This document shows, piece by piece, positions 1 to 10,507 of a DNA stretch of 64,000 nt. This stretch comes from Ariolimax columbianus (lineage: Eukaryota > Mollusca > Gastropoda > Stylommatophora > Arionidae). Within the stretch, counting starts at the first letter, position 1; every line of letters starts with the position of its first letter. The DNA lies in assembly GCA_036924085.1 (NCBI GenBank), contig JAVGWX010000007.1, positions 97,923,141 to 97,987,140 on the forward strand, in the 5' to 3' direction. The notes under the pieces are model-generated. The model worked only from the letters and a program-made list of their open reading frames with translations. It made no database searches and was not told the origin of the DNA. A program made the position numbers and the translations under genes.

Positions 1-960
1 CATGATCCCAGTTTGGTGGGAGACATTTATACATGATCCCAGCTTGGTGGGAGACATTTATACATGATCCCAGCTTGGTGGGAGACATTTATACATGATC
101 CCAGCTTGGTGGGAGACATTTATACATGATCCCAGCTTGGTGGGAGACATTTATACATGATCCCAGCTTGGTGGGAGACATTTATACATGATCCCAGCTT
201 GGTGGGAGACATTTATACATGATCCCAGCTTGGTGGGAGACATTTATACACGATCCCAGCTTGGTGGGAGACATTTATACATGATCCCAGCTCGGTGGGA
301 GACATTTATACATGATCCCAGCTTGGTGGGAGACATTTATACATGATCCCAGCTTGGTGGGAGACATTTATACACGATCCCAGCTTGGTGGGAGACATTT
401 ATACACGATCCCAGCTTGGTGGGAGACATTTATACATGATCCCAGCTTGGTGGGAGACATTTATACACGATCCCAGCTTGGTGGGAGACATTTATACATG
501 ATCCCAGCTTGGTGGGAGACATTTATACATGATCCCAGCTTGGTGGGAGACATTTATACATGATCCCAGATTGGTGGGAGACATTTATACATGATCCCAG
601 CTTGGTTGGAGACATTTATACATGATCCCACCTTGGATGGGAGACATTTATACATGATCCCAGCTTGGTGGGATACATTTATACATGATCCCAGCTTGGT
701 GGGAGACATTTATACATGATCCCACCTTGGTGGGAGACATTTATACATGATCCCAGCTTGGTGGGAGACATTTATACATGATCCCAGCTTGGTGGGAGAC
801 ATTTATACATGATCCCACCTTGGATGGGAGACATTTATACATGATCCCAGCTTGGTGGGAGACATTTATACATGATCCCACCTTGGATGGGAGACATTTA
901 TACATGATCCCACCTTGGATGGGAGACATTTATACATGATCCCACCTTGACGGGAGACAT
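1..960. repeat. 31-bp minisatellite, about 31 copies
   Basis: Direct reading shows a unit beginning CATGATCCCAGCTTGG repeated with period 31 from the first base. Later copies have a CACCTTGGATGGG variant, one base longer. The array runs off the left edge. Small open frames inside it are artefacts of repetition. Confidence 0.98.
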
Positions 961-1246
961 ATCACAAATGATGAAGAGGTCGTACGTCAAGTACAAATTG
1001 AGCTGAGAAAGCAGATCACAGACTTTCATGCTGTAGGTTGTAGTGCATGGATAAAGTAAGTGTCACAATGTTGTTGGAAATTATGTTGAGAAATAAGGTA
1101 CAATGTAAGTGCAATAATAAATGGATTTTGAGTTTGTATTTCATTTAGTTATTTTTTTAAATAGCCAATTGTGATTTACTTACTGACTTTATCCTTCTCA
1201 AAAAAAAACCAACAACATTTGTTTTAATTATCTTTACTGTCTTTAG
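961..1246. other. Intronic sequence before exon 1, no feature identified
   Basis: A short open stretch around 961-1058 resembles low-quality coding sequence but does not match the expected upstream Sos exon. The rest is AT-rich and ends in the exon 1 polypyrimidine tract. Confidence 0.5.
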
Positions 1247-1387
1247 GACCTGGAGGTTATATTCAGCAACATCCTGGATATCTATGACTTCACAGCCAAG
1301 CTGCTCAGCTCAGTGGAGGATCAGGTTGAGATGGCACAGGATGGAGATGTTCCTCTAGTGGGTACTTGCTTCACAGACCTTACAGAG
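1247..1387 (+). CDS. Sos: Sos exon 1 of window (DH domain)
   Basis: 47 codons, phase 0 at both ends, acceptor CTTTAG and donor GTACTT. It encodes assembled residues 1-47, beginning DLEVIFSNILDIYDF and ending CFTDLTE. This matches the part of the Sos DH domain around the 'IVDIHEL...VKLLGHIED...VEMTD' region of vertebrate SOS. The preceding exon with the start of DH was not found in 1-1246. Confidence 0.93.
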
Positions 1388-1490
1388 GTACTTGTACAAG
1401 TTTTTTGGACATAACGTATTTGATTTTGTCATCTCATTCATCAATACTAAAATTTACATTTGCTGCATATTGTGTTATTTTGTAAAAAAT

Positions 1491-1733
1491 AATTTTTTTT
1501 TTTTTTTTTGGCTTCCGCCTTATTTTTCTAATCCCCAAGGCGGTATGTGTTGCACTGTGTTTTTATTTTGCGCCTGTCTGCCCAGTGCATCCGACTTCAG
1601 CATGCATTTCATGTAAGGGTCTGCTTCCTCCTGCATTTTCTAAGGGTTTGCTTCCCCGGGGGGTGATGGGGATCGAACCCAGCACCTTCGGCTTGTGAGC
1701 CGTGCCACTTAACCACTAGGCCACGCCGTCCCC
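1491..1733 (-). mobile_element. SINE-A copy (tRNA-derived)
   Basis: Reading the - strand gives a head with box A-like GGCCTAGTGGTTAAG and box B GGTTCGATCCCC, a shared body and a poly(A) tail (T-run at 1492-1510 on +). The same element recurs at 16.8, 17.4, 22.7, 24.6 and 37.7 kb. This copy lacks about 20 bases after the box B region. Confidence 0.88.
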
Positions 1734-1802
1734 ATTTGTTAAATTTATTTTCCTTTTAGCCTTCATTATGTATTTTACTTTGGGGAGAGGAGACTAACAT
1801 CT

Positions 1803-2583
1803 GGTAAGGCAAAATATACTGATCGGACAATGTTAGTCAGGGTCAGGCAAAATATACTGATCGGACAATGTTAGTCAGGGTCAGGCAAAACATACTGATC
1901 GGACAATGTTAGTCAGGGTCAGGCAAAATATACTGATCGGACAATGTTAGTCAGGGTCAGGCAAAATATACTGATCGGACAATGTTAGTCAGGGTCAGGC
2001 AAAATATACTGATCGGACAATGTTAGTCAGGGTCAGGCAAAACATACTGATCGGACAATGTTAGTCAGGGTCAGGCAAAATATACTGATCGGACAATGTT
2101 AGTCAGGGTCAGGCAAAATATACTGATCGGACAATGTTAGTCAGGGTCAGGCAAAATATACTGATCGGACAATGTTAGTTAGGGTCAGGCAAAACATACT
2201 GATCGGACAATGTTAGTCAGGGTCAGGCAAAATATACTGATCGGACAATGTTAGCCAGGGTCAGGCAAAATATACTGATCGGACAATGTTAGTCAGGGTC
2301 AGGCAAAATATACTGATCGGACAATGTTAGTCATGGTCAGGCAAAATATACTGATCGGACAATGTTAGTTAGGGTCAGGCAAAACATACTGATCGGACAA
2401 TGTTAGTCAGGGTCAGGCAAAATATACTGATCGGACAATGTTAGCCAGGGTCAGGCAAAATATACTGATCGGACAATGTTAGCCAGGGTCAGGCAAAATA
2501 TACTGATCGGACAATGTTAGCCAGGGTCAGGCAAAATATACTGATCGGACAATGTTAGCCAGGGTCAGGCAAAATATACTGAT
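1803..2583. repeat. 38-bp minisatellite, about 20 copies
   Basis: Unit contains GGTCAGGCAAAATATACTGA with period 38. The array sits inside a dispersed repeat whose second copy (4840-5130) carries just one unit. Confidence 0.97.
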
Positions 2584-2812
2584 CAAGAACCCTACCTCAT
2601 TTCCATGCAGTTTACCCAGGAAACAGGCTGTTTCATGGCAGTCTGTCTCACTGTAGCAGTGAGTGACACGCAGATGAAACCAAGCATAGCACACCTGTCT
2701 GGAGGATCCCGGTCCACCTTCATTAGCACGCTCCGGATGTGAGGGAAGCTACTGCAACCGGCTAGCACAAAAGAGTAAATTTTCTCATTATAGGCATTCA
2801 ACAACATGCATT
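2584..2812. repeat. Dispersed repeat G, copy 1 (flank of the 38-bp array)
   Basis: Shares ordered blocks with 4870-5130: GTGAGTGACACGCAGATGAA versus GTGAGCGACACGCTGATGAA, then GGAGGA, and GGCATTCAACAA near the right end. The family is unknown and no coding capacity is recognised. Confidence 0.75.
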
Positions 2813-3084
2813 TTCTTTAGACCTTCAAATAAATTACCTTTAATATGTGTTTTTTCACTTTAGACCTTCCAATAAATGACCGTGTATTTTGCTTTAGAAT
2901 TTCCAATAAAAAACCTTTATTATGTAATTTACTTGAGATCTTTCAACAAATTACCTTTATTGTGCGCATAATATTATTTCTTCATCTTCTCCATTTGGCA
3001 CCTTATGAAGCATAGGGTTATGACTGTAGAAGACTCCTTACTGGAATCCTGCACTAAAGCACTTTGTATGCTCTTGCATAAACA

Positions 3085-3925
3085 GAGAACTTGTGTTTGC
3101 TGATGACTGCACTCTGAACAGCAACTCAGGACTAAACATGCAGGTGGGAATGGACTGGTTCTCGGCCACATGCGAAAATTTTGATCTGACCATAAATGCC
3201 AAGAAAACAGAGGTCAAGTACTAACCAGCACCAGGCACAAAACCAAAGACTACAGTCAACGGGCAGACATTGAATGTCGTAGATAAATTCACGTATCTGG
3301 GTAGCACGCTGTTGAAATCTGTCAGCCTCGATGATGAGGTGGCAACCAGAATAGCAAGGGCAGCATAGCCTTTGGTAGAATGCGCTTGATGGTGTGGGAA
3401 CGTCGTGGTATCAGCGTCAAAACCAAACTCAAAGTCTACCATGCCACCATCATTCCAACCCTACTCTACGCCTGCGAAAGTTGGACTGTATACTCTGGAC
3501 ATGCAAGGAGGTTAAACCACGTCCACACAGGTTGCCTGAGGCGAATATTCCACATCCGATGGCAAGATCGTGTCACTGACATCGAGGTTCTCTCGAGGGC
3601 TGACATGCCCAGCATCCATGAACTGCTAGAAGAAGCACGACTAGGATGGGCCTGACACTTCGTCCGTATGTCAGATAAGCGGCTCCCAAAGAAGCTCCTC
3701 TATGGCGAGCTGAGAAAGGGATGGTGTGAGAAAGGACGCCCAAAGAAACATTTTAAAGACAGTCTGAGGGACTCACTGAAAAGTTACCAGATAGATGTCA
3801 CCACCTGGGAATGTCTTACGCAAAACATATCTGAATGGAGAAGCGCAGTCAAAGTGGGTGTAGCTAGCAGCGAGGACGACCGTCTTGTGAAAGCCCAGAG
3901 CAGATCAAGACCAGGAAATCACGAG
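3085..3925 (+). pseudogene. Non-LTR retrotransposon RT fossil (C-terminal part)
   Basis: Conceptual reading in shifting frames gives the RT catalytic motif FADDC (about 3092), a FTYLGST motif, KLKVYHATIIPTLLYACESW, and the C-terminal LEEARLGWA and RLPKKLLYGELRKG blocks of endonuclease/RT-type LINEs. Several stops and frameshifts (for example TAA at 3222, TAG at 3366, TGA at 3654) show it is dead. 5'-truncated. Confidence 0.9.
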
Positions 3926-4133
3926 CAGCAGGAACATCATCACCTTCTACTGACCTGGTGTGCACGTTATGCAGCAGATGTTCAGCCACATGCGCACCTA
4001 CACCCAACAGGGAAATCTGTGACAAGGTTGATGTCGGTGGTCCTCATCGACAACGATGGACAGCTATTATTATTATGCTCTTGCAGTACTGGTTTCTGGA
4101 CTTCACGTGAAGATATAGTGAAAAAGACATGAC

Positions 4134-4465
4134 AAACTAGAAGGCACCGACAACTGGCATAATCTCGTGCTATTAATTACATACACTGGTTTTGATCATT
4201 GGTGTAGATGTTGAACAACATTGGATGCCAGTACACTACCTTGTGCAAGGCCATTCTTTCATTGTCTTCATCAGCTGCTTTTGTTTCCTAGGCCTATGTA
4301 GAAACGTCTATTTTGTAATAGATATTTAACTAATATGTTAAGACTCCAGCCTCTTGTTAATTGGTATATCTTGGTCGTTAGTTTTCTGCATTGCCACAGG
4401 AAATAGTGGAGGCAGGGACAATTAATGCATTTTTGGATGCATATAGCTGTTGTAGCAAGGAAATA
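4134..4465. other. Intron, nothing recognised
   Basis: AT-rich unique-looking sequence between the RT fossil and a SINE-C tail. No repeat or coding signal was seen. Confidence 0.5.
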
Positions 4466-4533
4466 TAAATGAAACTGGTTATATACAGACTCTGCAGAGT
4501 CTTTTAAACCAGTATAAAGACGTTAAGTTATTC
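4466..4533 (+). mobile_element. SINE-C 3' tail fragment
   Basis: Matches the 3' ends of the SINE-C copies at 22.4 and 47.9 kb: GAAACTGGTT, then the palindromic AGACTCTGCAGAGTCT, then AAACCAGT and GACGTTAAGTTA. Head and core are missing, a typical 5' truncation. Confidence 0.75.
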
Positions 4534-4651
4534 TTTGCTCCTCTTTCAGGCTCCTGTAACAAGTACTTACCATTGTGAGATGTATATTTCCTCAGACGGC
4601 ATTTACATTTGAATATTCTAATATTCACTGACTGAATTTATTGTTGGCCAG

Positions 4652-4762
4652 GGTGAAGAATTCAGTGTATATGAGCGATATGTGGCAGACATGATGGCTC
4701 CACAGGGAAAAGGGAGACTCAATGCACTCCTCATGAGAGATGATGTGATGAAACTGCTAAAG
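4652..4762 (+). CDS. Sos: Sos exon 2 of window (DH domain)
   Basis: 37 codons, phase 0/0, acceptor GGCCAG and donor GTAAAT. It encodes residues 48-84 (begins GEEFSVYERYVADMM), equivalent to the Sos segment with 'FDPYE' that follows the conserved CFEDLAE. It is less conserved than the flanking exons but fits frame and position. Confidence 0.9.
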
Positions 4763-4839
4763 GTAAATGATGCCTTGTTAGCTTTGTTTAGTTAATGTTA
4801 ATCAGTTTCACTTTATTACAGTACATAGTATGATATCGG

Positions 4840-5130
4840 AAAGGAAAACTAAAGTCTGGTCAGGCAAAACATACTGGCCAAGACCCTCACCTTGGCTTCC
4901 TCATAGCCCTTCTTGGAAATGGACTGTTTTCATTTCAGCCTGGCCAAGGTAAGGGATCGACGTGATCCCATAGTAGTGAGCGACACGCTGATGAAGCCAA
5001 GCGCCTGGAGGACTTTATCACTACACCTGGAATGTGAAGAAAGCTATGACAACCTACCACTTAACGTCCTTTTTAGGTTGCACGAAAGGGTAATCCTACT
5101 CATTGTGGGCATTCAACAAAAACAACAACA
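4840..5130. repeat. Dispersed repeat G, copy 2 (unexpanded)
   Basis: Contains one GGTCAGGCAAAACATACTGG unit followed by the same flank found after the array at 2584-2812. It serves as the single-unit reference for the expansion at 1803-2583. Confidence 0.75.
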
Positions 5131-5206
5131 TAGTGTGATATCAAAATAATTTATCTTATTGATATTTTTCCCAATTCTGAGGCTAGACAAGGAATTTATG
5201 GGGCTA

Positions 5207-5403
5207 AGAAAGTTATCTACTATCCATGCATTCAGGAAGTTATCTACTATCTATGCATTCAGAAAGTTATCTACTATCCATGCATTCAGAAAGTTATCTA
5301 CTATCCATGCATTCAGAAAGTTATCTACTATCCATGCATTCAGAAAGTTATCTACTATCCATGCATTCAGAAAGTTATCTACTATCAATGTATTCAGAAA
5401 GTT
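5207..5403. repeat. 27-bp minisatellite, about 7 copies
   Basis: Unit AGAAAGTTATCTACTATCCA plus seven bases. Period 27 is a multiple of three, so all frames without a stop stay open. No gene is implied. Confidence 0.95.
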
Positions 5404-5873
5404 TCTATTCCTTATATGATTGCTGAACAATTGTAGCTTCTGACTTGGAATATGTAACACATATCAGTTTTTACTTTTGTTTGTTTGCTTAGAACTGAAA
5501 TAAACATTAAAATAATATAAAGCCGACGTGTTTGATAACTCACTGGCAGTTATCTTGTTCACCAGCTATATAAGGATCTTTAGAATATTTGCATGTGTTT
5601 ACATTGACACTGAACAGTGTTGAAAATGTCATATATTTTTTTGCTTTGTTTCTTGATAATTTAAATGTTAACATTTTGGCTTCTTTATGCGAGTCATTCC
5701 ATTTCAATCAAATGTAAAAACATTTATGAAGGTCCTTCAGCTTCTCCGTTGATTGTAGAGATGCTTAATTTTTGAATAAGTCAATTATCATATCTACTTT
5801 TGTTTCCACATTGTTTTATAAACAAAATAATTGTTCCATTTAGTTCATCCATATTTCTGTTTTTCAATATTAG
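5404..5873. other. Intron, nothing recognised
   Basis: AT-rich sequence leading to the acceptor of exon 3. No repeat or RNA signal seen. Confidence 0.5.
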
Positions 5874-5972
5874 CAATCTGGAAATGGATTCCGTGAAGCT
5901 TTCAAGTATGTCTTGCCAAAGTTACTCATGGGGCCTGTCTACCACTGTCTACAGTATTTTGAAATAGTTAAG
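5874..5972 (+). CDS. Sos: Sos exon 3 of window (DH domain)
   Basis: 33 codons, phase 0/0, acceptor ATTAG and donor GTATGT. Residues 85-117 include [14 protein letters not shown] and [10 protein letters not shown], which are nearly invariant in Sos DH domains. The following intron (5973-14324) is the longest in the window and carries the nested LTR elements. Confidence 0.96.
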
Positions 5973-6119
5973 GTATGTTTGGAAATGTTTACATTTTATC
6001 ATCTTGATTCTTTGATGCAGTTTTGTTTTACTTATAGCAATGGGACGTGCAAATTTTAATTTTTTTATTTTGGTCTACGATATTTGTTATTGCCAGTGTG
6101 GCTCCTTTGGCATCAGTCC

Positions 6120-6723
6120 TGAAAAGTATGTTATGTCGTAGTTTACAGCGAGGTTGGGATATCTGGTCCTTTCGGCCTAACACACCTAGTTTGAGCACTG
6201 CATTTTTGAAACCGGTTTTTGCCTTCCTTATTCTTCTTCTTCTTCGTTCGTTCTCAATCTCCCACTACCAAACCCTGAAAGGGCTTAAGTAGCAGAATGA
6301 AGTCCAGAGAACGGAATGCGTTGTGTCATAGTTTACAGCTTGGCTGCGATATTTTCACCTTTCGGTCCAACACATCCGACTTCAGCAAGCATTTTTTGAG
6401 TACCGGGTTAGCATTCCCTCTTCGATCCCTTCTCCTTAGCCAGTCTGCCCTGATGCAGCCTGTTATCCAGGATCACCGCGTGGAGGTGTAGAAGGGTCTT
6501 GGCAGCTATGGTTCGCTGGCCCTGACGCTAGCAGTCAGCTATGGGTCGCTAGCTACTGCAGCTCATGTGCTGCTCAGCATCTTGATCCCGCCTTCCTTAT
6601 TCAATTCTTATTCTCTCTGCCAGGCTGCATGGGTGCAGTCTGTTTCCAGGGTCGCCACTTGGAGATGGAATACGGTCTTGGTCAGATATGATATGCTGAC
6701 CTTGATGGCCTTGTTAGTTCATG
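6120..6723 (-). mobile_element. Old SINE-B copy, interrupted (continues at 13690)
   Basis: On the - strand this is a diverged member of the (GAA)n-tailed SINE-B family: blocks such as GTCGTAGTTTACAGC, CCTTTCGGCC and the TGCAGTCTGTTTCCAGGGTC region are recognisable on +. It is split at 6233/6590 by a younger SINE-B and at 6723/13690 by a solo LTR. After the LTR it resumes with TCACTGCTGCATCTTTGG. Confidence 0.8.
6234..6589 (-). mobile_element. SINE-B copy with 13-bp target duplication
   Basis: Flanked by GCCTTCCTTATTC at 6221-6233 and 6590-6602. On the - strand it starts GGGATCAAGATGCTGAGCAG and ends GAGAACGAACGAAGAAGAAG, that is, with a (GAA)n tail. About 355 bp, no coding capacity. Closely related copies lie at 15.4 and 54.9 kb. 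Confidence 0.9.
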
Positions 6724-7825
6724 TGTAACAGATTTTATCTGTAGAGACAATACATAGAAGGAGCTTAGACATGTTTTAAAATTTAACAGAGTTGGGAGGA
6801 AGATAGGAACAGCTCTTGTTGCCGTCGACAAACTCGCGTCGTCTGGAAACTACATGAACAGACAGGATGGGGGATAATAGAAAGCAAGCGGACTAAACGC
6901 GCACCATTTTGGAAATCATGTGATCGGGAGATGCAGATCGAATATAAATCCCGGTGGAGAGACGTGAGGCACATTACATTTTTTTTAGACTTTCAAAAGA
7001 GATGCTCATTGGAGAGTAGGTAACAGAGATATGCAGTTGAGGCAGATTTGAGTTGGGAACCACAGACAGAGAACACTTCACTTCAGAGACAGTGGTACAT
7101 ATTTTAGACATTACTTTTGAAAGAGATGCTCATTGGAGAGTAGGTGACAGAGATATGCAGTTGAGGCAGATTTGAGTTGAGAACCACAGAGAGAGAACAT
7201 TTCACTTCAGAGATAGAGGTACACTTTGGAAAGAGATGCTCAGTGGAGAGCAGGCGATGGAGATATGCAATTGAGATAGACATGCAGCAAGCAAGGTAAC
7301 TACCCTCATATTATGTATTGGTCGTAATTAAAAGTTGTCAGTAGCTTATAGAGGCATTCTTCCAGTCATCCCATTAATCATATTGACGCAGTCCCACCAA
7401 ACATGTCGACATCACCTTGATCACGTGAATTTAAGTCGTCAGTCGCAGCAAGAGACAGTTTTCCGTGGATCATATTTGACGCAGTCTATCCTGATCACGT
7501 TGAGACCACTTTGATCTACCGTTGACAAGGAGGAGCAGGACCATGGATGTCATACCTGGGTTTAGAACCTACGAACTTTACCATCAGCGGCAATCCGCAA
7601 CAAAGTACGATAACAGCAGGTCAGATTAGTAGAGGGGAGAGAATTGGGCAATAACAGTATCAATAAGGTTAGGTTTAGCGATAGGAGTGTTTTAGATAAG
7701 CGTGTGAAAGAAAGAATTTTAGTAGTTAGAGATTTATAGTTGGTAGGGTTACTTGAATAAAGAATCTGTTGTATTGTGTTTATATTTAGTGTTACTTGAA
7801 TAAAGAATCTGTTGTATTGTGTTTA
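6724..7825 (+). mobile_element. Solo LTR, left part (continues 13318-13689)
   Basis: Begins TGTAACAG and, after removal of the inner element, ends GGTACA at 13689, giving TG...CA termini. Flanks CATG (6720-6723) and CATT (13690-13693) fit a 4-bp target duplication with one change. A TATAAATCCCGG box lies near 6943. Three tandem copies of a roughly 110-130-bp block containing AGAGATGCTCATTGGAGAG lie at about 6998-7280. AATAAAGAATCTGTTG units near the right end look like the R-region poly(A) signal. No internal region or second LTR was seen, so this is a solo LTR of a family different from the inner one. Confidence 0.7.
7746..7825. repeat. 43-bp AATAAA-bearing tandem repeat, left part
   Basis: About two copies of a unit with TTACTTGAATAAAGAATCTG. 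The array was split by the LTR element at 7825/13318. Confidence 0.9.
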
Positions 7826-7942
7826 TGTAGCAGATCCTCTATTTCTTTGCCCTGGCCGTGATCTAACTTAGACCATTCTCACACTCATCCACATCATCAT
7901 GACCATACTCAGTAAATGACATATCACACATCAGGTGGCATA

Positions 7943-7948
7943 TTTATT
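7943..7948 (-). promoter_or_regulatory. Candidate poly(A) signal AATAAA in the left LTR
   Basis: TTTATT on + reads AATAAA on -. It lies about 505 bp downstream (in element sense) of the LTR TATA box, a plausible end of the R region. Confidence 0.5.
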
Positions 7949-8447
7949 AAATCATACTCATATCATAGAATGAGTAGAGAAATTACAAACACAATATAAT
8001 ACATATCTTAACTAAACATTCTACTAAAACGGGAATTGTAAGCATTAGCTATTGATGGAATTCCCAACTATCTAAAAACCCAGTTCTATTGCCTTGCAAT
8101 TACATCACACACACATCGCCTTAACTGCGTCTTCAACACACCTTAACAAATACTCTTCCTCACTGAAATCCCCTCAGGCGGGCGATCTCGACATAACTCG
8201 TTCACAATGTGTCCTTGCTTACAAACACACTTTCAGATTATCCATTAATGCAAAACTCACACACCTATTTGAGCGATCCTGTTCTATCACTAAACATTCG
8301 TCCAACAGTCTATCAATCGCTCCTCTATCTAAGTCGGTGAGTTAAACATACTATCCACATTCAGTCTCTCTCTCTCTCCCATACAGCCTCTCTCTATCTA
8401 GCCTCTCCATCTCTCATTCAGCCCCCCGAGCTAAACTTTGTCTCGAG

Positions 8448-8455
8448 TTATATAT
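8448..8455 (-). promoter_or_regulatory. Candidate LTR TATA box
   Basis: TTATATAT on + reads ATATATAA on -. The equivalent in the right, promoter-bearing LTR is at about 12997-13004. Confidence 0.5.
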
Positions 8456-8768
8456 CCTCAAGCAAGACCAGAGCTTGACCAATCGATCTCAGGTATGGTC
8501 ATCTTCAATTCCAATTGGAACGAAACACTTTGCACACCTGTCACTCATTCTCTCGCAGCAAGCCCCGTTGCCAATTTCGTCTGTCAATCAATCTCCCCCT
8601 ACCAAAATCGGAAGGCCAGTGGTCAGTTTCTACCTGTCCACATTCCTTAACCCAACTCTGTTCTCCTTTGCTGAGATAGTGAGTGACCTTGACATGCATT
8701 CATGTAGCTTTAAGCTTTAACATGTTCAGGCATCCTAAACTCCCCTTGCTCCGGCGGGAACTGTTACA

Positions 8769-8783
8769 TTACCTCCCTAAACT
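8769..8783 (-). promoter_or_regulatory. Polypurine tract
   Basis: In element orientation TTTAGGGAGGTAA directly precedes the TGTAACA start of the 3' LTR. This is the expected position for plus-strand priming and supports - orientation. Confidence 0.65.
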
Positions 8784-10507
8784 ACAGACCGAAACATGGA
8801 TGGTCATTTTTTTCATCTGGCAAATGACCACCATTTTCGTCTCTACTATCCAAAATGTAAACACTACTCCTGTTTACAACTTCACTCACATCGTACATGC
8901 ATAAAAAGACATGTCATTTGATACATATAAACTTTTTGTAATACATACACAATCAATACAAGCAGAAGAAAAACACTGTGGCTGGGCGTTTTTACAACAC
9001 AAACCAACACTTTTACATCGTTTTACAGTCAAATTCACCTAAGTCTGTCCCTGCGGGACCTTTAACTCATCAAAACAGAAACACCTTAAGGAATTCTCCT
9101 TACTCATTGAGGTCAATATACCTCGACCTGTTCCCGTGCCTTCCTCTAAGGACACGAACCTTCATTGTTACACACGACCAGTTCAGGTCAATTTTCTCAG
9201 GCGGTCTCATTACACGCCTGGCCGACGATTCACTTCATACTAACTCCTGTGAGGCCACGAACTTACGTGGGTTATCCTCAGGCTAGTTATCATTGTCTCT
9301 CTTGACAGCTATCCCCTCTCAAAGAAAACAGCAAAATTCTTTATGTTTCCCACAAAAACGATATTTGACAACATATGTCATAGTCAATTTTAAAACTTCT
9401 GATCAATGTAGTCTTCTCTGCAAAGACTCCACATACATGTGATTCTGGAACTCGTGGTGACTTGTGCTTGCGGAGGCCTACAGTCTGGATGAGATATACT
9501 GCTCTGTAGATCACCTAAATAACCTGTATCAAATACCTGTAAACATGATGATTCAACAACAAACAAAAAAAACAACAACAAAATAAAGAAAAATTCAATG
9601 CATACTATATCGACCATACAACCCACTAAAAATGCAAGTAATACCATTAGTCAAAACCCAAACACCAAATGCAAATGTCAAAATATTTGCACACAAAAAC
9701 ATGATCAAATGCCATCAACCTTCACTCCTGCTCGTGCCCCACAGATGAGCACCTGTTAATGCCCCCTTCAAAAGATACTAAACTATGACTAAGTTCTAAC
9801 TTAATCAGGTACTAAACTATGTCCCTAAACTATGACTAAGTTGTAACTTAATCAGATACTAAACTATGTCACTAAACTATGACTAAGTTCTAATTTAATC
9901 AGATACTAAACTATGTCACTAAATCAGATACTAAACTATGTCACTAAACTATGACTAAGTTCTAACTTAATCAGATACTAAACTATGTCTGAGTCAAAAG
10001 TCAAAAACCGAATCGTCCACCTGTCGAATTACGTCATGCTGTAACCCTACCAGTCCAGGTGCAGTCTTTGTCACGAGGAATCAAAACCGAGTGTTCTGAT
10101 CTAACTAATTCACCGTTGTTTCCCCAAATTCCCCGCATCAAAGCTACCTGGTCAGATATTAACCGAAGCATCGCGTCCACGTGTTACCTTGCGTCACGTA
10201 ATCATTACCTGGCGCATCCAGCTATCCTGCGTCTCTTGTTCGTTCTGTCCGTTTCTCTGGTCGGAAATGTCCCTTTGATCTCGGTCAGTCTAGCTGCAGA
10301 CTGACCGTCCGTGGTACGCTCATTGTCTGGCGTTTACTTGAGACAACGAATTCAAAGGAATTTTTAACATCTGGCCATTCCTCCATCTCTATACCCTACC
10401 CCCTAATTATCAAAATCTCCGTTTCCCAAGGATAACGGTAGATGAAACAAATTTTATGCAAATGCATATATTAACTGGAGTTTCACATGACTTTACTCCA
10501 CACGACT
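8784..10507 (-). other. LTR element interior downstream of the ORF, non-coding
   Basis: About 1.7 kb between the Gag-like stop and the polypurine tract. Only short open frames, none resembling pol. A short tandem repeat with unit ACTAAACTATGACTAAG lies at about 9774-9990. Confidence 0.7.
9774..9990. repeat. Short tandem repeat inside the LTR element
   Basis: Irregular units containing CTAAACTATGACTAAGTTCT and AATCAGATA repeat about six times. Confidence 0.85.

Larger units (their letters stand above)
7826..8768 (-). repeat. Left LTR (3' LTR in element orientation)
   Basis: 943 bp, and no difference from 12375-13317 was seen on reading. Ends are TG...CA in element orientation. Confidence 0.94.

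Noticed and set aside
1..960. CRISPR-like array
   Set aside because: Units are contiguous with no unique spacers, and the DNA is eukaryotic; it is a plain minisatellite. The same applies to all other arrays.
961..1058. Possible upstream Sos exon or RT scrap (about 32 open codons)
   Set aside because: Does not match the expected start of the DH domain; ends in AAGTAAGTG, donor-like, but no convincing homology in either reading.
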